Assembly: GCF_016545825.1 (NCBI RefSeq)
Contig: NC_052614.1
Coordinates: forward strand, 10,434,559-10,498,558
From: Eucalyptus grandis
Taxonomy: Eukaryota > Streptophyta > Magnoliopsida > Myrtales > Myrtaceae
Length of the DNA: 64,000 nt
Direction of reading: 5' to 3'
Numbering within the stretch: position 1 is the first letter of the stretch; each line of letters starts with the position of its first letter. Under the pieces are notes generated by a model that was not told the origin of the DNA, ran no database searches, and worked only from the letters and a program-made list of their open reading frames with translations. This document shows, piece after piece, positions 30,462-41,834 of this stretch. Both the position numbers and the translations under genes were made by a program.

Positions 30462-33400
30462 CTAGTTCAAGGTAGTATCGCTCTCTAACATGCGTAGTAC
30501 CTAAAGCAAAGGCAAATGGGCAATGAGCAGGCAGTAGAAGAGATGAAAATCATATTTGCCTAAAGCTTGTGCTGGTGAATATTTCGAAAGCAGAGAGAGG
30601 ACTATACGCCTAAAAGGCCCAAGAAAACATGCAAAGAAACTTGCAAAAAAGTTCATTCAAGCATGCATGTGTTAAGAAATATGCATCACATAATTAGGCA
30701 CAAGTGCATGTCTTTTTACAGTTAAAGATAAGACATTCCATTAGTGCTTTACTATCGCTGCAAAGAGATTGTAGAAAACTCAGTTCTAGCAGTAAATTCA
30801 CACACACTTTTGAATACAAGTTGAGATGTACACAACCTGAGACATGCGAGGCCTTAATTGAGGATCCCGCCGGATGCACAATGAAGCACACTTCAGCATT
30901 CGATGAACCTCTTGCTCTGAGTAGCAATTGTTCAAATTCGGGTCAATCAATTCACTGATTGAACGTCTTTCTAGTAATGGCCGTGCCTGCACCAAAACTG
31001 AACGATGAGAAAAATCGCCTGCATATAATTGAAGACGAAATCATTTCTTTGGAAGAACGTGGTGTTTGTACTAGAGTTTTCTGAACCATACCCATTCAGT
31101 GAGGCATTGCTGACCCTTGGGACGTTTTATATCCATTGCCTTTCGTCCCGTAACAAGCTCTACGAGCACCACACCGAATGAATATACATCAGCTTTTTCA
31201 GTGATTTGACCACTTTGAGCGTATTCTGGAGCCAAGTACCTAATAATGGCAGCTTATCCATGTTAGATTTTGATTATTGTGTGTGATGGGAAACGCAGCT
31301 CAAGAGAGAACATGAATGTACCCGAATGTCCCTATCACTCTTGTTTCTACTCCCATGTCTCCATCGGGTTGCCATCTCGCAAGTCCGAAATCTCCAACCT
31401 AACATCCAGCGATAAGAATCACCTCAAAGGTATACAGCCAAAGCAGTTGGAGATGATATCAAATGAATGTTATTAAGCAGATGAAGCCAGAAGTGCTAAT
31501 TGACAGAATTGGCCAGAGACAAACGAGATTAATAACCATATGAAGGACTATTAACTATATGTAGTTACAGCATGTCATACCAATGGCTCAAAATCATGCG
31601 TGAGAAGAATATTGTTAGGCCGCAAATCACGGTGTACAATGCAACCCACTCTGCATTCTTCATGAAGGTACCTCAACCCTCGAGCTGCTCCAACTGCAAT
31701 TTTTTGTCGTGCGCACCATGATAAAGGGTCCCGATCACGTCCTGGGCAAAAAAAAAAAAACAACAAAAACTTCCAAGTTAAGGACATGACTGTGGATCCA
31801 ACATCAACTTACACACTTATATTTTACAAGCACGTTTTGTATTTGGTGAATAGTCAGCATTATCTCTCTATTCTCATCCTACTGCTTCTGCTTTCAAATT
31901 TCCAATGGAACATCAGTGACAGAAGAACATGTACCGTAAAGATGTGAATCCAAAGAGCCATTGCAAATATACTCATAAACCAGCAGTCTTCTTCCATCCT
32001 CAACACAGAACCCAATCAATGTGACAAGATTGCGATGCTGGGCACAGCTCAAAACCTCGACTTCTGCACAAAATTCTACATCACCCTGTGAACTTGCTGA
32101 CTTATGCTGTTTCACGGCAATGACCTGGCCATCAGGTAAAACCCCTCGATGGACAGAACCATATCCACCTTCAGCCAGAAAATTTGCTCGAGAAAATGCA
32201 CCAGTAGCAAGTTCCAACTCAGAGTATGAGAACCACCTCGGTGGATTCCCAAAAACAGGTGCCTTGTGTCGACACACTGAGCATAGTGGAGGAGGAGTAG
32301 GAGGTGCATTTCTGGACAACGAAATTGCTTCCCTAACGCTTCTGCTTATGTCCATGTCAAGCTTAAAATTGATTCCCCTATCAGGGTCTCTCTCCAAATT
32401 AGAAATTTGATCCATCAAAGATTCGTAGGTGCTAAAGAAAGCTTTATCGTCGGGCTTTGGTGATTTATCCTCCAAAGGGTTGAAAGTATCTTCCAACCAT
32501 GACATGGCAGGAGGACCCAGCTTTTCACTTTCTACATCGGAGTCAGAATATTCAAAATTCCGTTTCACTTCAATTTTACCTATGTACTCATTCTGTAGTT
32601 TTCTGTGGACTTCAGAGAGGAGAAATGGGGAGTTCACTTGATCTGAACTTGATATAGATGAAGTTCCAATGTCAGTTGTGGTGGACGGTGACTCGTGTTC
32701 TGGACTACTTGCGGGAGTCACAAGTGGCCCTCTGATCATATCTTCACACTCAAGACTAGCATCCACATGAGATACATCGATATCAACCAAGGACAAAGGA
32801 GATGTTTCTGAATCAAGCCCTGGTGATCCAATCAAATTGAGACGCAGGACCTTTGCTTTAGATCGTTCCATGACCACTAGATTGCACTGCAGTTCATCAA
32901 TGCAGACCTGTTTCTCATGTTTCAGCCGCCTGCCACACAATTGCAACAGATCACTTCGTCAAACAAGTTGATGGAAAATAGGTATTAGAAGTGCGATTAA
33001 GAAAAAAAACAGCTTTGCCACATCAACAGCTATGTATCAGTTCCTTAATTGACCATAGGTTAACCATTACTTATCCAATATAACCCAGTTTGAATGTACT
33101 CTTTTGGCTTCAGCAGCAACCACTCCACATGGTGTGTTGGAAACAATTTTCAGCCGAACCTTGACCTGTGATGAAGAGCAACAAGATTGAATAAATGGAA
33201 TCTGAAAAGTTAAATGGACAGATGCAAAGAGTGGGAGACAAATGTACCGACCTTGTCTGGGTCATAGACATTGTGGAGTCCATACATCATTTCAGAGCAT
33301 GAATTTGCAATGTCGTCCTTCTCATCCAAACTGATCTCTGAGATAGACCGGTGATGACCAGTGGTGCAGTCACTTGCAAACTTCGAAAACATCCACATCT

Positions 33401-34140
33401 TTTTACCTGGCAAAGGAATAACACCGGGTACATCAGTCGCAAAGATTACCTCAATTCCAATCATCGCGGTGCTACAGAACTGAAACCTCAAGCCAAAAGA
33501 GAAAAAAAAAGAAAAAGAGATCAATCGAAAAGGAGTCCACAAGACAGTAAATTCAGTTTTATTAAAAAGTTCGGCCTCCGCGAGATAACAATTCGATTGT
33601 GTTCTTCCTCAGACTCACCTCTTGTCCAAGAGAAACTTACGAGAGACTGCATCGTTGTGAAAAACCGAGAGATCTCTACAGACAATCGAACTTAATATGA
33701 CGCTTCATGGCAGGTAAAGATAACGTTTTCTGACGAAGATCAGGTTCTCACACTAGTTGCCCAACTCAGCAGCAAAGAAAACAGGGGAATACACCGCATG
33801 CATACATGGAAACGGGAATCATGTGAAATCCCATGAACCAAAATCACAGATTCACATCTATTCCACCTCCTTTGTGCGAAAGAAAAATCCCCTCTTTCAA
33901 CATAGGAGCAAACGAATTGAAACATACAAAAAGGAAGAACGAAAGAGGGAAAAGCAAAAGGAATCTGAGATTACTTGAAGAGTGAGATATGACCACAAGC
34001 AGCTTGATGCAATCCCCAGGTTGAGCAACATGAGTCAAAGTCCACGCCAATGCAGCTCTTGGTATTTCCCTTGAGGCTTTCACGGCAACAACCACCACCT
34101 TTCCATTCCCAACTCCATCTGAAGAGCCTTTATCTTTCAT
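30462..34140 (-). CDS. USP-domain receptor-like cytoplasmic kinase ('inactive protein kinase SELMODRAFT_444075-like')
   Basis: Cytosolic kinase-fold protein, same class as Arabidopsis At3g13690 and At1g55200; its pathway is not known to me. Nine exons in phase: 34140-33975, 33406-33252, 33165-33071, 32929-31935, 31741-31581, 31398-31322, 31239-31092, 30986-30837, 30500-30462, giving 661 residues. The start is the ATG at 34140. Residues about 8-130 form a USP-like domain ([29 protein letters not shown]), then a Ser/Pro-rich acidic linker. The kinase domain (about 380-650) has [12 protein letters not shown] (first loop Gly replaced by Ala), AVK (K412), HRDLRPNN (D509), DFG (D527), GTFGYLAPEYA and [12 protein letters not shown]. 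Catalytic Lys and both Asp are present; the Lys usually following HRD is Arg. The last exon is tiny: [12 protein letters not shown] then stop. Confidence 0.93.
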
Positions 34141-34920
34141 ACTCAAACCTCTCCAAAAGGATCTGAATTATGACTCCGCACAACAATAATTATTGCTCGT
34201 CAGCACTTATACCAAAAACCCATCTCAAGTCTCCTTTGGTCCAGCTTTTAAGCGACCAAGAAAAAGATCGACTGATCACTGTAACAAAACAGCGATGGCT
34301 GTTCTCTGCTACGCCCAAACGGAAAGCTGAAAGAGAGAAAAGAGCCTGAGGAGGACGTGCACTTCAAGACACTTTCCTTTTCATCTACATGAATCTGATC
34401 ACCTGCTTCTCTATTTTATTTCCCATCTTTCCTTTATCAAAGTACATGTGAAACAACATGCCCTCTCTCTCTCTCTCTCTCTCTCTCAAACTTGGTCCAA
34501 CATTTTTCTCATGTAAGACCGCGCTTTACGGTTTCAGGCAAAGCAAAGCAGAGCGAAAGAAGGGAAAGCAAAGAGCAAGAGCTTCGTCTTGAAGCTGCTC
34601 ATTTCGATACGGCCCTGCACATCAGATCCTAATAAAGTAGCGCCAAAATAGAAAGCCCCAAAGAAACAAAACCAAGGAGAAAGAAAACAACCACCCCTCC
34701 CTTCCAATCACGAATAACGACACCCGCCGATCCCCAAAAAGCAAAAGTGGAAAAAGCAAAAGAAAAGGGGAAGGAAGAAAGGAGGAAGAAAGGAAAGGCA
34801 GAGATGAATGCGATGGAACCAGATGGGGAAACACCCGAATAAAATAATCCCATAAAAATGTGGACTTTGCAGTGTTTTGCAAATGTCTAGAAATCGGTCT
34901 TCACTGTCCGAGGGACATGC
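34141..34920 (-). promoter_or_regulatory. 5' leader and promoter region of the kinase gene
   Basis: Upstream flank of the ATG at 34140. It includes a CT microsatellite at 34462-34487 (GA on the gene's strand). Overlapping hydrophobic ORFs here are low-complexity and not credible genes. No TATA box could be chosen with confidence. Confidence 0.4.
34462..34487. repeat. CT microsatellite
   Basis: Pure (CT)n tract about 320 bases upstream of the kinase start codon. Confidence 0.8.
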
Positions 34921-37860
34921 TTAATGATCTTCGATTATGTTAAAGTGGGGACGATCGAATTCTGTGCGTGGGGAACTGCTTGTCGTACTTCAACATCTTT
35001 ATCCTAACATTTTCTCATCATCATTGTTGAGGACATCAAGCAGTGTTCATTGGCCAGTGAAACCTTTGCCTCTGCCTAGGCCTACCCACCTTCCATCTTC
35101 TTTCTTGTGCTTGTTCGATGTCCCCTCTTTCTAAGGATAAAGTTTAGTGTTTTTTTTCCTTGTATACCCATATGCATTTCTTACCAACTTTTTATCTTTG
35201 CTTATAATCATTTCCCATTTAGGAGAATTTTATTTCAATTCTCGTGCTATCACATAATATGTCCGATACCTAGAAAAAGTGAAACTGAACATGAGTTATT
35301 CAGTTAACTTAATGAAGTGGCACACGCTAAATAAGTGATCTTTCCAAGTGAAACATCTACTTTTGTAGATCGCAATGTCGAATCCTTGGAAAATGTAAGA
35401 GGTAAAGCACAAAATCAGTTGGTAACTCCCCATGGCAATGAGAGCACAAAATCAAGTCGCTTACTGCCTAATTCCCTAGTCAAACGTGAAGTTGGTGGAA
35501 AAAAAAAATCAAGAATTTGAAACAAGCTGATATATCTTCGATCAATTATTGTTGGCTTTCCTTAATTTGAAACAGGCTGATATATCTTCGATCAATTATT
35601 GTTGGCTTTCCTTTTCTTTTCCCTACGTTGTTTGGCTACTCAAGAACATTATAGAAACCTATTCACCAAGGTACCCTCTCTTAATAGGGGACTTTACATC
35701 TTTTATAGTATTGAATTTTTGGCCCCAAAACGAACATTTTGGCTACTAATCATCGACCATCGATAAGGTACTTATTTAAGATATCCCTTTTTGAGTTTTG
35801 GATTTTGACAGCCTTTTCGCTTGTCGTGTTCTGATCTAGCCAAATATGCCGATTTCAAATCTTACTATTTTCTAAATATATTTCGATTAATTTAATCATT
35901 GTCGTCACGTGTTGTTGGAATTACTTTTTTCAACGACAATGAATAGTGAAAAAAATCTTTTGAATTTGAAGAAGCATAGGGTGCCTTGACAACAGCACAC
36001 TTCCTCGTATTGCAGAAGCAAATGCGATCCTTGATGTACCGCGCTTGAACAGTCTGATTGGATCAATCAACGAAATGACAAAGAAATTCATCCTAGTCAT
36101 TTTCAATGGGACATGATCTATAATGCAACAGAGTGGGCCTCAGAAACATTATGTTCGCCTGTGATTTCCGTATGATAGCTGGAAAGTAGGAAAGCTACAA
36201 GAACCCTAGGATCCTCATTCTCAACTAGGTGTCGTTCTGTACATACATATATATATAGAGAGAGAAGATCTTCTGACTGAAGTCTGAATATCTGTTGATC
36301 CGAACAACAAACACTTTGACTTCGGTACATTACCAGAATGAATTAAGGGGTTTTTTGGAGGGCTCTCATATATATTTTCCGACATATATTGGAGCTTGTC
36401 TCTAGTTTTCTTAAGATTTTACAAACCGAACTTACCCGAACTACGATAGAAAAATTTGGAGTAGAGTCTGATTTTTGTTGCCACTGGACCCTTTTGGACA
36501 TCTTGATGGATCTCATCTCTAGGTTTTTGATCAGTTTTTGTTAGGGCGAGAACCGTACTGGGTTAAGCCGATACTCTTCATTATCATCTCTAGCTCGACG
36601 TGATGGGAATATTCGAAGCTCATATCTCTCCATTCGAGTTCGGTCGAGTATCTTTTTTACAATCGACCCCCCATTTTCTTCTCAATGAAAAGAAAAGTCG
36701 CACAGTGCAATTACTGAGAAATTTGTCAATAGAAGAGTTGAATTTCCCGGTCCGACAAGTCCCATCAGCTCCCGCCCTAATGCTTTGGCTGTAAGGTGTT
36801 AGCGAATATAGGGCATTAATTAGAAGCCTCGTAATTAAGAAATGGAGCGACCAAAACATTGATTTGAGTGTGCAATTTTAATGGCGCCGACCTCCTCCTA
36901 TTTTATGATTGTCCGTATCCTTGGCCTCTATCATCATTATCATGTAAGGTTGGCTGTTATTCCTGTCCTTTTCGACCCGGCTCCATTGATTGGCAACGAT
37001 GTTATTCATTTATAACTTGAGGCACGATCTTGATGGACCGGCTATCCAGAGGAACCGCCGTGAAGCTTTGCTTAGATCCGAGTTCTCTTTACGATGAGAA
37101 TTGAACCCGTGATCATCGATTTCCAAATGAAAAGAGCGCGAACATCCTTGTTACGAGGTCAATTCGCGGTTAGGTCAAATGGCTGTTTTCAACGAGCCGA
37201 ATGGATACAGAATATCAGATGGAGAGCAACCAACAGCAACGTGCATCACGAAAAGGAAACCCTAGTTTTTTGTATTCTTCCCTCTGGCTGGGCCATGTAA
37301 ATGTGACTGATTGAGGGCTGGCTTTTCTTTTTCTTTTTCTTTTCCGTTCGTTTTTTATTAATTTTCGGGGGGCCGAAGCTGGAAGTTTCAAAGGTATTAG
37401 GCGACGGTTTACGTTAGGTGAGTGATGGACGGAAGCAGAAAAGACATAAAGTCCAAGAAAAGTCGTCTTTCATCCAAATGCACATGAAGTCTCTGGTAGA
37501 TGCTCTTGCGCTCCTTCGAAGATTCCATTTTTTCGCATGGGCACCCCGAGTTGACTCACCTGGTCATCGAGTTTACAAGGACTTTTCAGCCTTTGAGCAA
37601 TGAATTGGCATTCTTTTCCCCCTCTTAGAGGTTCACGCGATTTGATATTGTCGTTTGAAACATAAGACTCGAATTCGAGCGCTTACAATATAAGATGCCG
37701 AGCCAAATCTTATTAATCTTATGATTAATATAGGCCGAGAAAATCAGGGCGGCAAAGATACAGAAGAAAGAAAAAAAAGATGCTTTAAGCTGAAAACGAA
37801 CAGACCCTTTACTGCATATTGCACGGTGAAAAGAAAGAAAGGGGAGAACTTTGATGCACC
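34921..37860. other. Intergenic region without a recognisable gene
   Basis: Contains the 50-bp duplication at 35514-35613 and a TA/GA microsatellite near 36246-36264. ORFs are short and without motifs. Confidence 0.45.
35514..35613. repeat. 50-bp tandem duplication
   Basis: Copies 35514-35563 and 35564-35613 differ by a single A/G change (AACAAGCTGA versus AACAGGCTGA). Two perfect-length copies with one substitution point to a recent slippage or repair event in noncoding DNA. Confidence 0.85.
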
Positions 37861-38290
37861 TTTGCAATCATGCATGAAAAAGAAAAGGATTTGAGGATAG
37901 AAAGTGACAAAGCACGAACGCAACGAAGGCGGCAAGGGCCAAGGGGCGGGTCCTGGTCGAAGGCCGCAAAGAGAAGCGTGCACGTGCACGCATTGCGGGG
38001 AAAGGGCGATTTTTGCACGAAACGAGAACGAGAAGATGGGGATGATGATGATGGTGGTGGCGATGGAAAATCACCCTCGTCCGACCTCGTTTGCGTGTTC
38101 TGCCGAAAGTGTTGAGAGTTGATTTTGCTTTGGCCCGGATGGCCATCGTCCGCCAAGAGCTGGTGCGAATTGTGTCGTTAGCGAGGCTCGCGAACAGTAA
38201 GGTGGGTGCGCTTTTTCCACGGGCGTGCTCGAGGAATAAAGCAAGAAACATAGGGTTCCATTCCGTGAAAAAGCAAGGTCTGAGATAAGA
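37861..38290. other. GC-rich block with overlapping ORFs, unassigned
   Basis: GC-rich sequence with ORFs in four frames, including a minus-strand 127-codon frame with a run of His codons. ORFs on both strands in GC-rich DNA are expected by chance. No domain is recognised; it might be a lost first exon or promoter. Confidence 0.3.
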
Positions 38291-38326
38291 ATGAATGTGG
38301 TCCGGATGAGATATTTCTATACCAAA

Positions 38327-38943
38327 ATTAGAAACTGCCTAATAAAGATCGATTCTGAAAAATTAGAATCGGAACCGCTTGTTGGTTCCATGGATCCACC
38401 AAAGAACCGGACCACTAACCTGGTTCTGGATGGGTCCATGGAATTGGTCCCATCAGCGATATACTCAGTGCAACATTTTTCGACAAACCAAAGTAAAGCT
38501 TGGACTTATTAATTGCAAGATTAGTAAAAAGATTAGACTTATATTAAAAGTTGAGAGTTGACGCCGTGAGTCGATGAACATTGAGTTTAAGAGTCAAGGA
38601 CGTGGGTGAGACATAGAGAGACAACTGATATTAAATGAGAGTAAGACAAGATGAGTACTTAGTTAATGATTGTTGAGCTTTAGATTAGGAATTTTAAGGT
38701 TTTCATTTTTCTTAAAATCTTTTTAGTTGGAAATTTTTTTCTAAAAATTAAATATATATTTATATATTACCAGTCTAGACTCAATAGGTGGGTGAGTGGT
38801 TCCATACCTAGAATCGGGAATTGGATTGATACCCATCGATTCCAATTTATTAGAATTGAGAATAAGATCGTTTCATTTGAGAACTGTCGATTCTAATCTG
38901 ATTTCAAGAGGTCCGGGTGATTTCTGATTTTTGCATGCCCCTA
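38327..38943. mobile_element. Decayed relative of the hAT-type MITE at 45300
   Basis: Starts with TTAGAAACTGCC and ends GCATGCCCCTA, the reverse complement of a TAGGGGCATGC terminus. Internal strings such as CAATTTATTAGAATTGAG and repeated GGAACC/GGTTCC words resemble the intact element at 45300-46092 (ATCAGAAACTGC, CCAATTTACTAGAACTAG). The left terminal repeat is missing or mutated, so limits are approximate. Confidence 0.5.
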
Positions 38944-38958
38944 ATTTGAAGAGATGGA

Positions 38959-38961
<3 letters not shown>

Positions 38962-38992
<31 letters not shown>
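38962..38992. repeat. GA microsatellite
   Basis: Pure (GA)n tract about 200 bases upstream of the ET gene start codon. Confidence 0.8.
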
Positions 38993-38994
<2 letters not shown>

Positions 38995-39187
38995 CCCACT
39001 GGACTCATCTTCACGGCCGAAAATGACGAACTGGGCTTGAGCCCTCCTCCTAGAGGGCCCGACCGGTAATTATTCCCGCGCCACGAGGTCAAAGTGGTCA
39101 CTACATTAAAATTGTCTGAAGTGCGCTCTCTCTAGCTTAGGACGCTTTGCTTAGTCCGGTCCTTAACGTACGACTCCGCGAGTCTGA

Positions 39188-41834
39188 ATGGAACGCGGCG
39201 ATCCGAACGTTGTCGCCGTCGCCAGGCTGAGGAGGGAAGACTGCGAACGAACCAAGCACGACTCCGCGTTCGCCACTTGGAAGGTATCGTCCTTTCGATT
39301 TGCCCGAAACAAAATTTCTCATTCGTAGATCATCAAGTTCTGAACATGGGTTCGTGCGTTAGGATTGAAAATTTTTCGTTTCCGAGTAGTTGAATTTTTA
39401 TGATGGAGGGGTTTGATCGACGCGCTTTTGGTTGAGGTTAATGTTACTTCGAAATGCGACTCTTTAGCATATGTGAAGGTCGAATTGAGTGGAGACGATT
39501 CGTAGGGGTTGGTTTCCTTGTGTTTGTGATGAATTGATCTTGAATTCTTGATATCGTGGCGCGACCTTTTGTCCTTAGGTGCTCGTAGGACCTACTGATT
39601 GGGAAGATTATTCATTGGGGAAGGAAGGTGCTGCCAGGTACCGGGTCCATAACCTCCCGAAAAGCCCGGGGCCGGGGATATATGAGCTCGGCGTAGCCGC
39701 TTCTCGCGCCAAATTGGGTCGTGAGATCGCCAAGCTCGACCCGCGATATATAGTCGTGGTTTACCTTGGGAAGGCGGACTGTGTCAGGACCAGACTCCAG
39801 CAATATGGTCGGTCGGGTGCTCACTTGGGCAGGTGCTCGTCAGCTGCTTGTGAAATTGACTGCAAGACATCCTGTCCCACCAAACAGCTCGGGTTGTTTG
39901 AGGAAGTATTGTCAAGAGGCTACCCCATCGTGTTCCGTTGGGCTTCGGTACGTTTCTTAATCAACTGCCGCAGTTGAATTGTTCTGATTGCCCCAGTAGT
40001 ATGCTTGCTAAACCTGTCTGCAATTGCAAGCCGTAGGAAAATGTCGTCATCTTATGGGGAAGCATTGAATTTGGATGCTAGTATAGTGCAGGCCATGCGG
40101 AAGAATCTACAATATTATTGACTTATTCACTCTCTCTCATGAGCTGAAGTGTGAGTTCTGAACAAAAGTATGCTCAATGTTGGAGTTTTCTGAGCTTTTG
40201 GTTCTTCGAAATGGCTGTGCTAGATAACTTAGATAAATACATCCAAATGAAATATACATCCCATGTGGAAAGTCTGAGTCAATGTTCATCCTTGGAATAT
40301 AGTCCATTCCCATCATCATATTGATGAAAAATCTCCTCATGCTCTGCCATAAGAACTTGCAGTCTGTATCATGGTGAAGGTAGGGTAATGCTGTCTTTGT
40401 CAATAAGGAAGTTGATATGAGATTTACATAGTTTAGAGAACCGTTGAGAAGGAACCACCCATAGAATTTACAGCAGTGTGCTGCAAAGCAGTTTTTTTGG
40501 GTAAACTCTTGCCTCTTTAATTTGATATTCTAAAATTATCCTTCATATTTAATTATTGGATATTCGCAGCTGAATAATAAGGGAGATGCTCAGAGAACAG
40601 AACTTTCACTTCTGAACACATTTGATTATGCATGGAACAAAGGCAGTAATGGTTCACGGCGGCCCGGCGATATCTTTCAGAAACTTGATGAAATCGCTTC
40701 AAGCACATACTGCATTTCTGGCATTGCAAGGAAGCTTCTTCCTATCCGCCCCAGGCAAGTGGGCATTAGAATCAATGGAAAGCTGCTTTCAGAGAAAGAT
40801 TCCTTTCCCCAGACTGGAGGAGAAAGCAGCAATTCCTTGAACAGAATTTTCAAGTTTAGCAAATCGCGGCCTAGACTAGTTATAAGTGAATCCCATGCTA
40901 ATGACACTGCGATTTTGGGTACCTCCCCAGCTAATGAGAGCTTCTCTCCTATTTGTGGGGTCGTCTCAGAAGATGGCTTTCCCTGTACAAAACCACCAGT
41001 ACAAGGAAGGAAAAGATGTGGCGAGCATAAGGGGATGAGGCTTCAAGCGTCAAATTCTGTATTGAGCAGAAAAGGAGCATCCAATGGCATTCACGATAAG
41101 CCGACAGTGATGTTGCAGGATCATCCGGCTGAATCGTGGCCTAGAATAGTTATAAGTGAATCCCATGCTAATGACACTGTTATTTTGGGTAAATGCCCAT
41201 CTATTGAGAGCTCTCCTATTTGTGGGGTTGTCCCGGAAGATGGCTTTCCCTGTACAAAACCACCAGTACAAGGGCGGAAAAGATGTGACGAGCACAAGGG
41301 AATGAGGATACCAGTGTCAGATACTGTATCAAGCAGAAATGGAGCATCCAATGGCATTCACAATAACCTGACAAGGACATCGTGGGATCATACAGCTGAA
41401 TCGCGGCCTAGACTAGTTATAAGTGAATCTCATGCTAATGGCACTGCAATTTCGGGTACCTGCCCATCTATTGAGAGCTCTCCTATTTGTGGGGTCATCT
41501 TGAAGATGGCTTTCCCTGTACAAAACCACCAGTACAAGGGCGGAAAAGATGTGGCGAGCACAAGGGGATGAGGATTCAAGCATCAGAATCTGTATCGAGC
41601 AGAAGAGGAGCATCCAATGGCATTCACGATAAGCTGACAAGGACATCGTGGGATCATACAGCTAAGATATATGAACTGGGAAACATCGTAGAAGTTTTCC
41701 CACAGCAGGTGGACGTCAAAAACAACTATGGTAGCGTATGTGGAGTGGATTTTGGCGATGGCATGTTCTGCACAAGGAGACCTGTCCGAGGAAGGGTTCG
41801 GTGTGAGCATCACAAAGGGATGAGGGTTAGATGA
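39188..41834 (+). CDS. ET2: EFFECTOR OF TRANSCRIPTION (ET2-like), frameshifted in its third Cys-rich repeat
   Basis: Plant nuclear regulator that modulates gibberellin-responsive transcription; the Arabidopsis ET2 GIY-YIG-like domain is reported to nick DNA. Exons 39188-39283, 39579-39947 and 40570 onward join in phase. Exon 1 begins MERGDPNVVAVARL. Exon 2 has DWEDYSLGKEGAARYRV, the GIY at residues 65-67, VVYLG near 92-96 and RLQQYGRSGAHL. Exon 3 opens with FDYAWNKGSNGSRR and RPRQVGIRINGKLL. Then come Cys-rich ET repeats of the form ICGVVSEDGFPC...GRKRCGEHKGMR. Repeats 1 and 2 are intact. Repeat 3 lacks one base near 41495-41504, so the frame ends with TGA at 41569-41571 (488 residues). The rest of repeat 3 and repeat 4 (VCGVDFGDGMFC, CEHHKGMR) continue in the next frame to the TGA at 41832-41834; an unbroken frame would give about 576 residues. 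It may be a sequencing error, a truncated active allele or an early pseudogene. Confidence 0.88.
40864..41664 (+). repeat. Triplicated ~270-bp coding module in the ET gene
   Basis: Three head-to-tail copies start at 40864, 41134 and 41401 (periods 270 and 267), each opening with a version of TCGCGGCCTAGACTAGTTAT. Each encodes about 90 residues: a linker with RLVISESHAN and one Cys-rich ET repeat. High identity between copies indicates recent expansion. A fourth, diverged Cys repeat follows at about 41730-41831. Confidence 0.9.

Noticed and set aside
34141..34146. Two-codon N-terminal extension of the kinase ORF beginning at 34146
   Set aside because: The codon at 34146 on the minus strand is TTG, not ATG; the first ATG is at 34140.
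37868..38251. 127-codon minus-strand ORF with a His run
   Set aside because: Competing ORFs exist in four frames of the same GC-rich block, and no motif, promoter or splice pattern favours this one.
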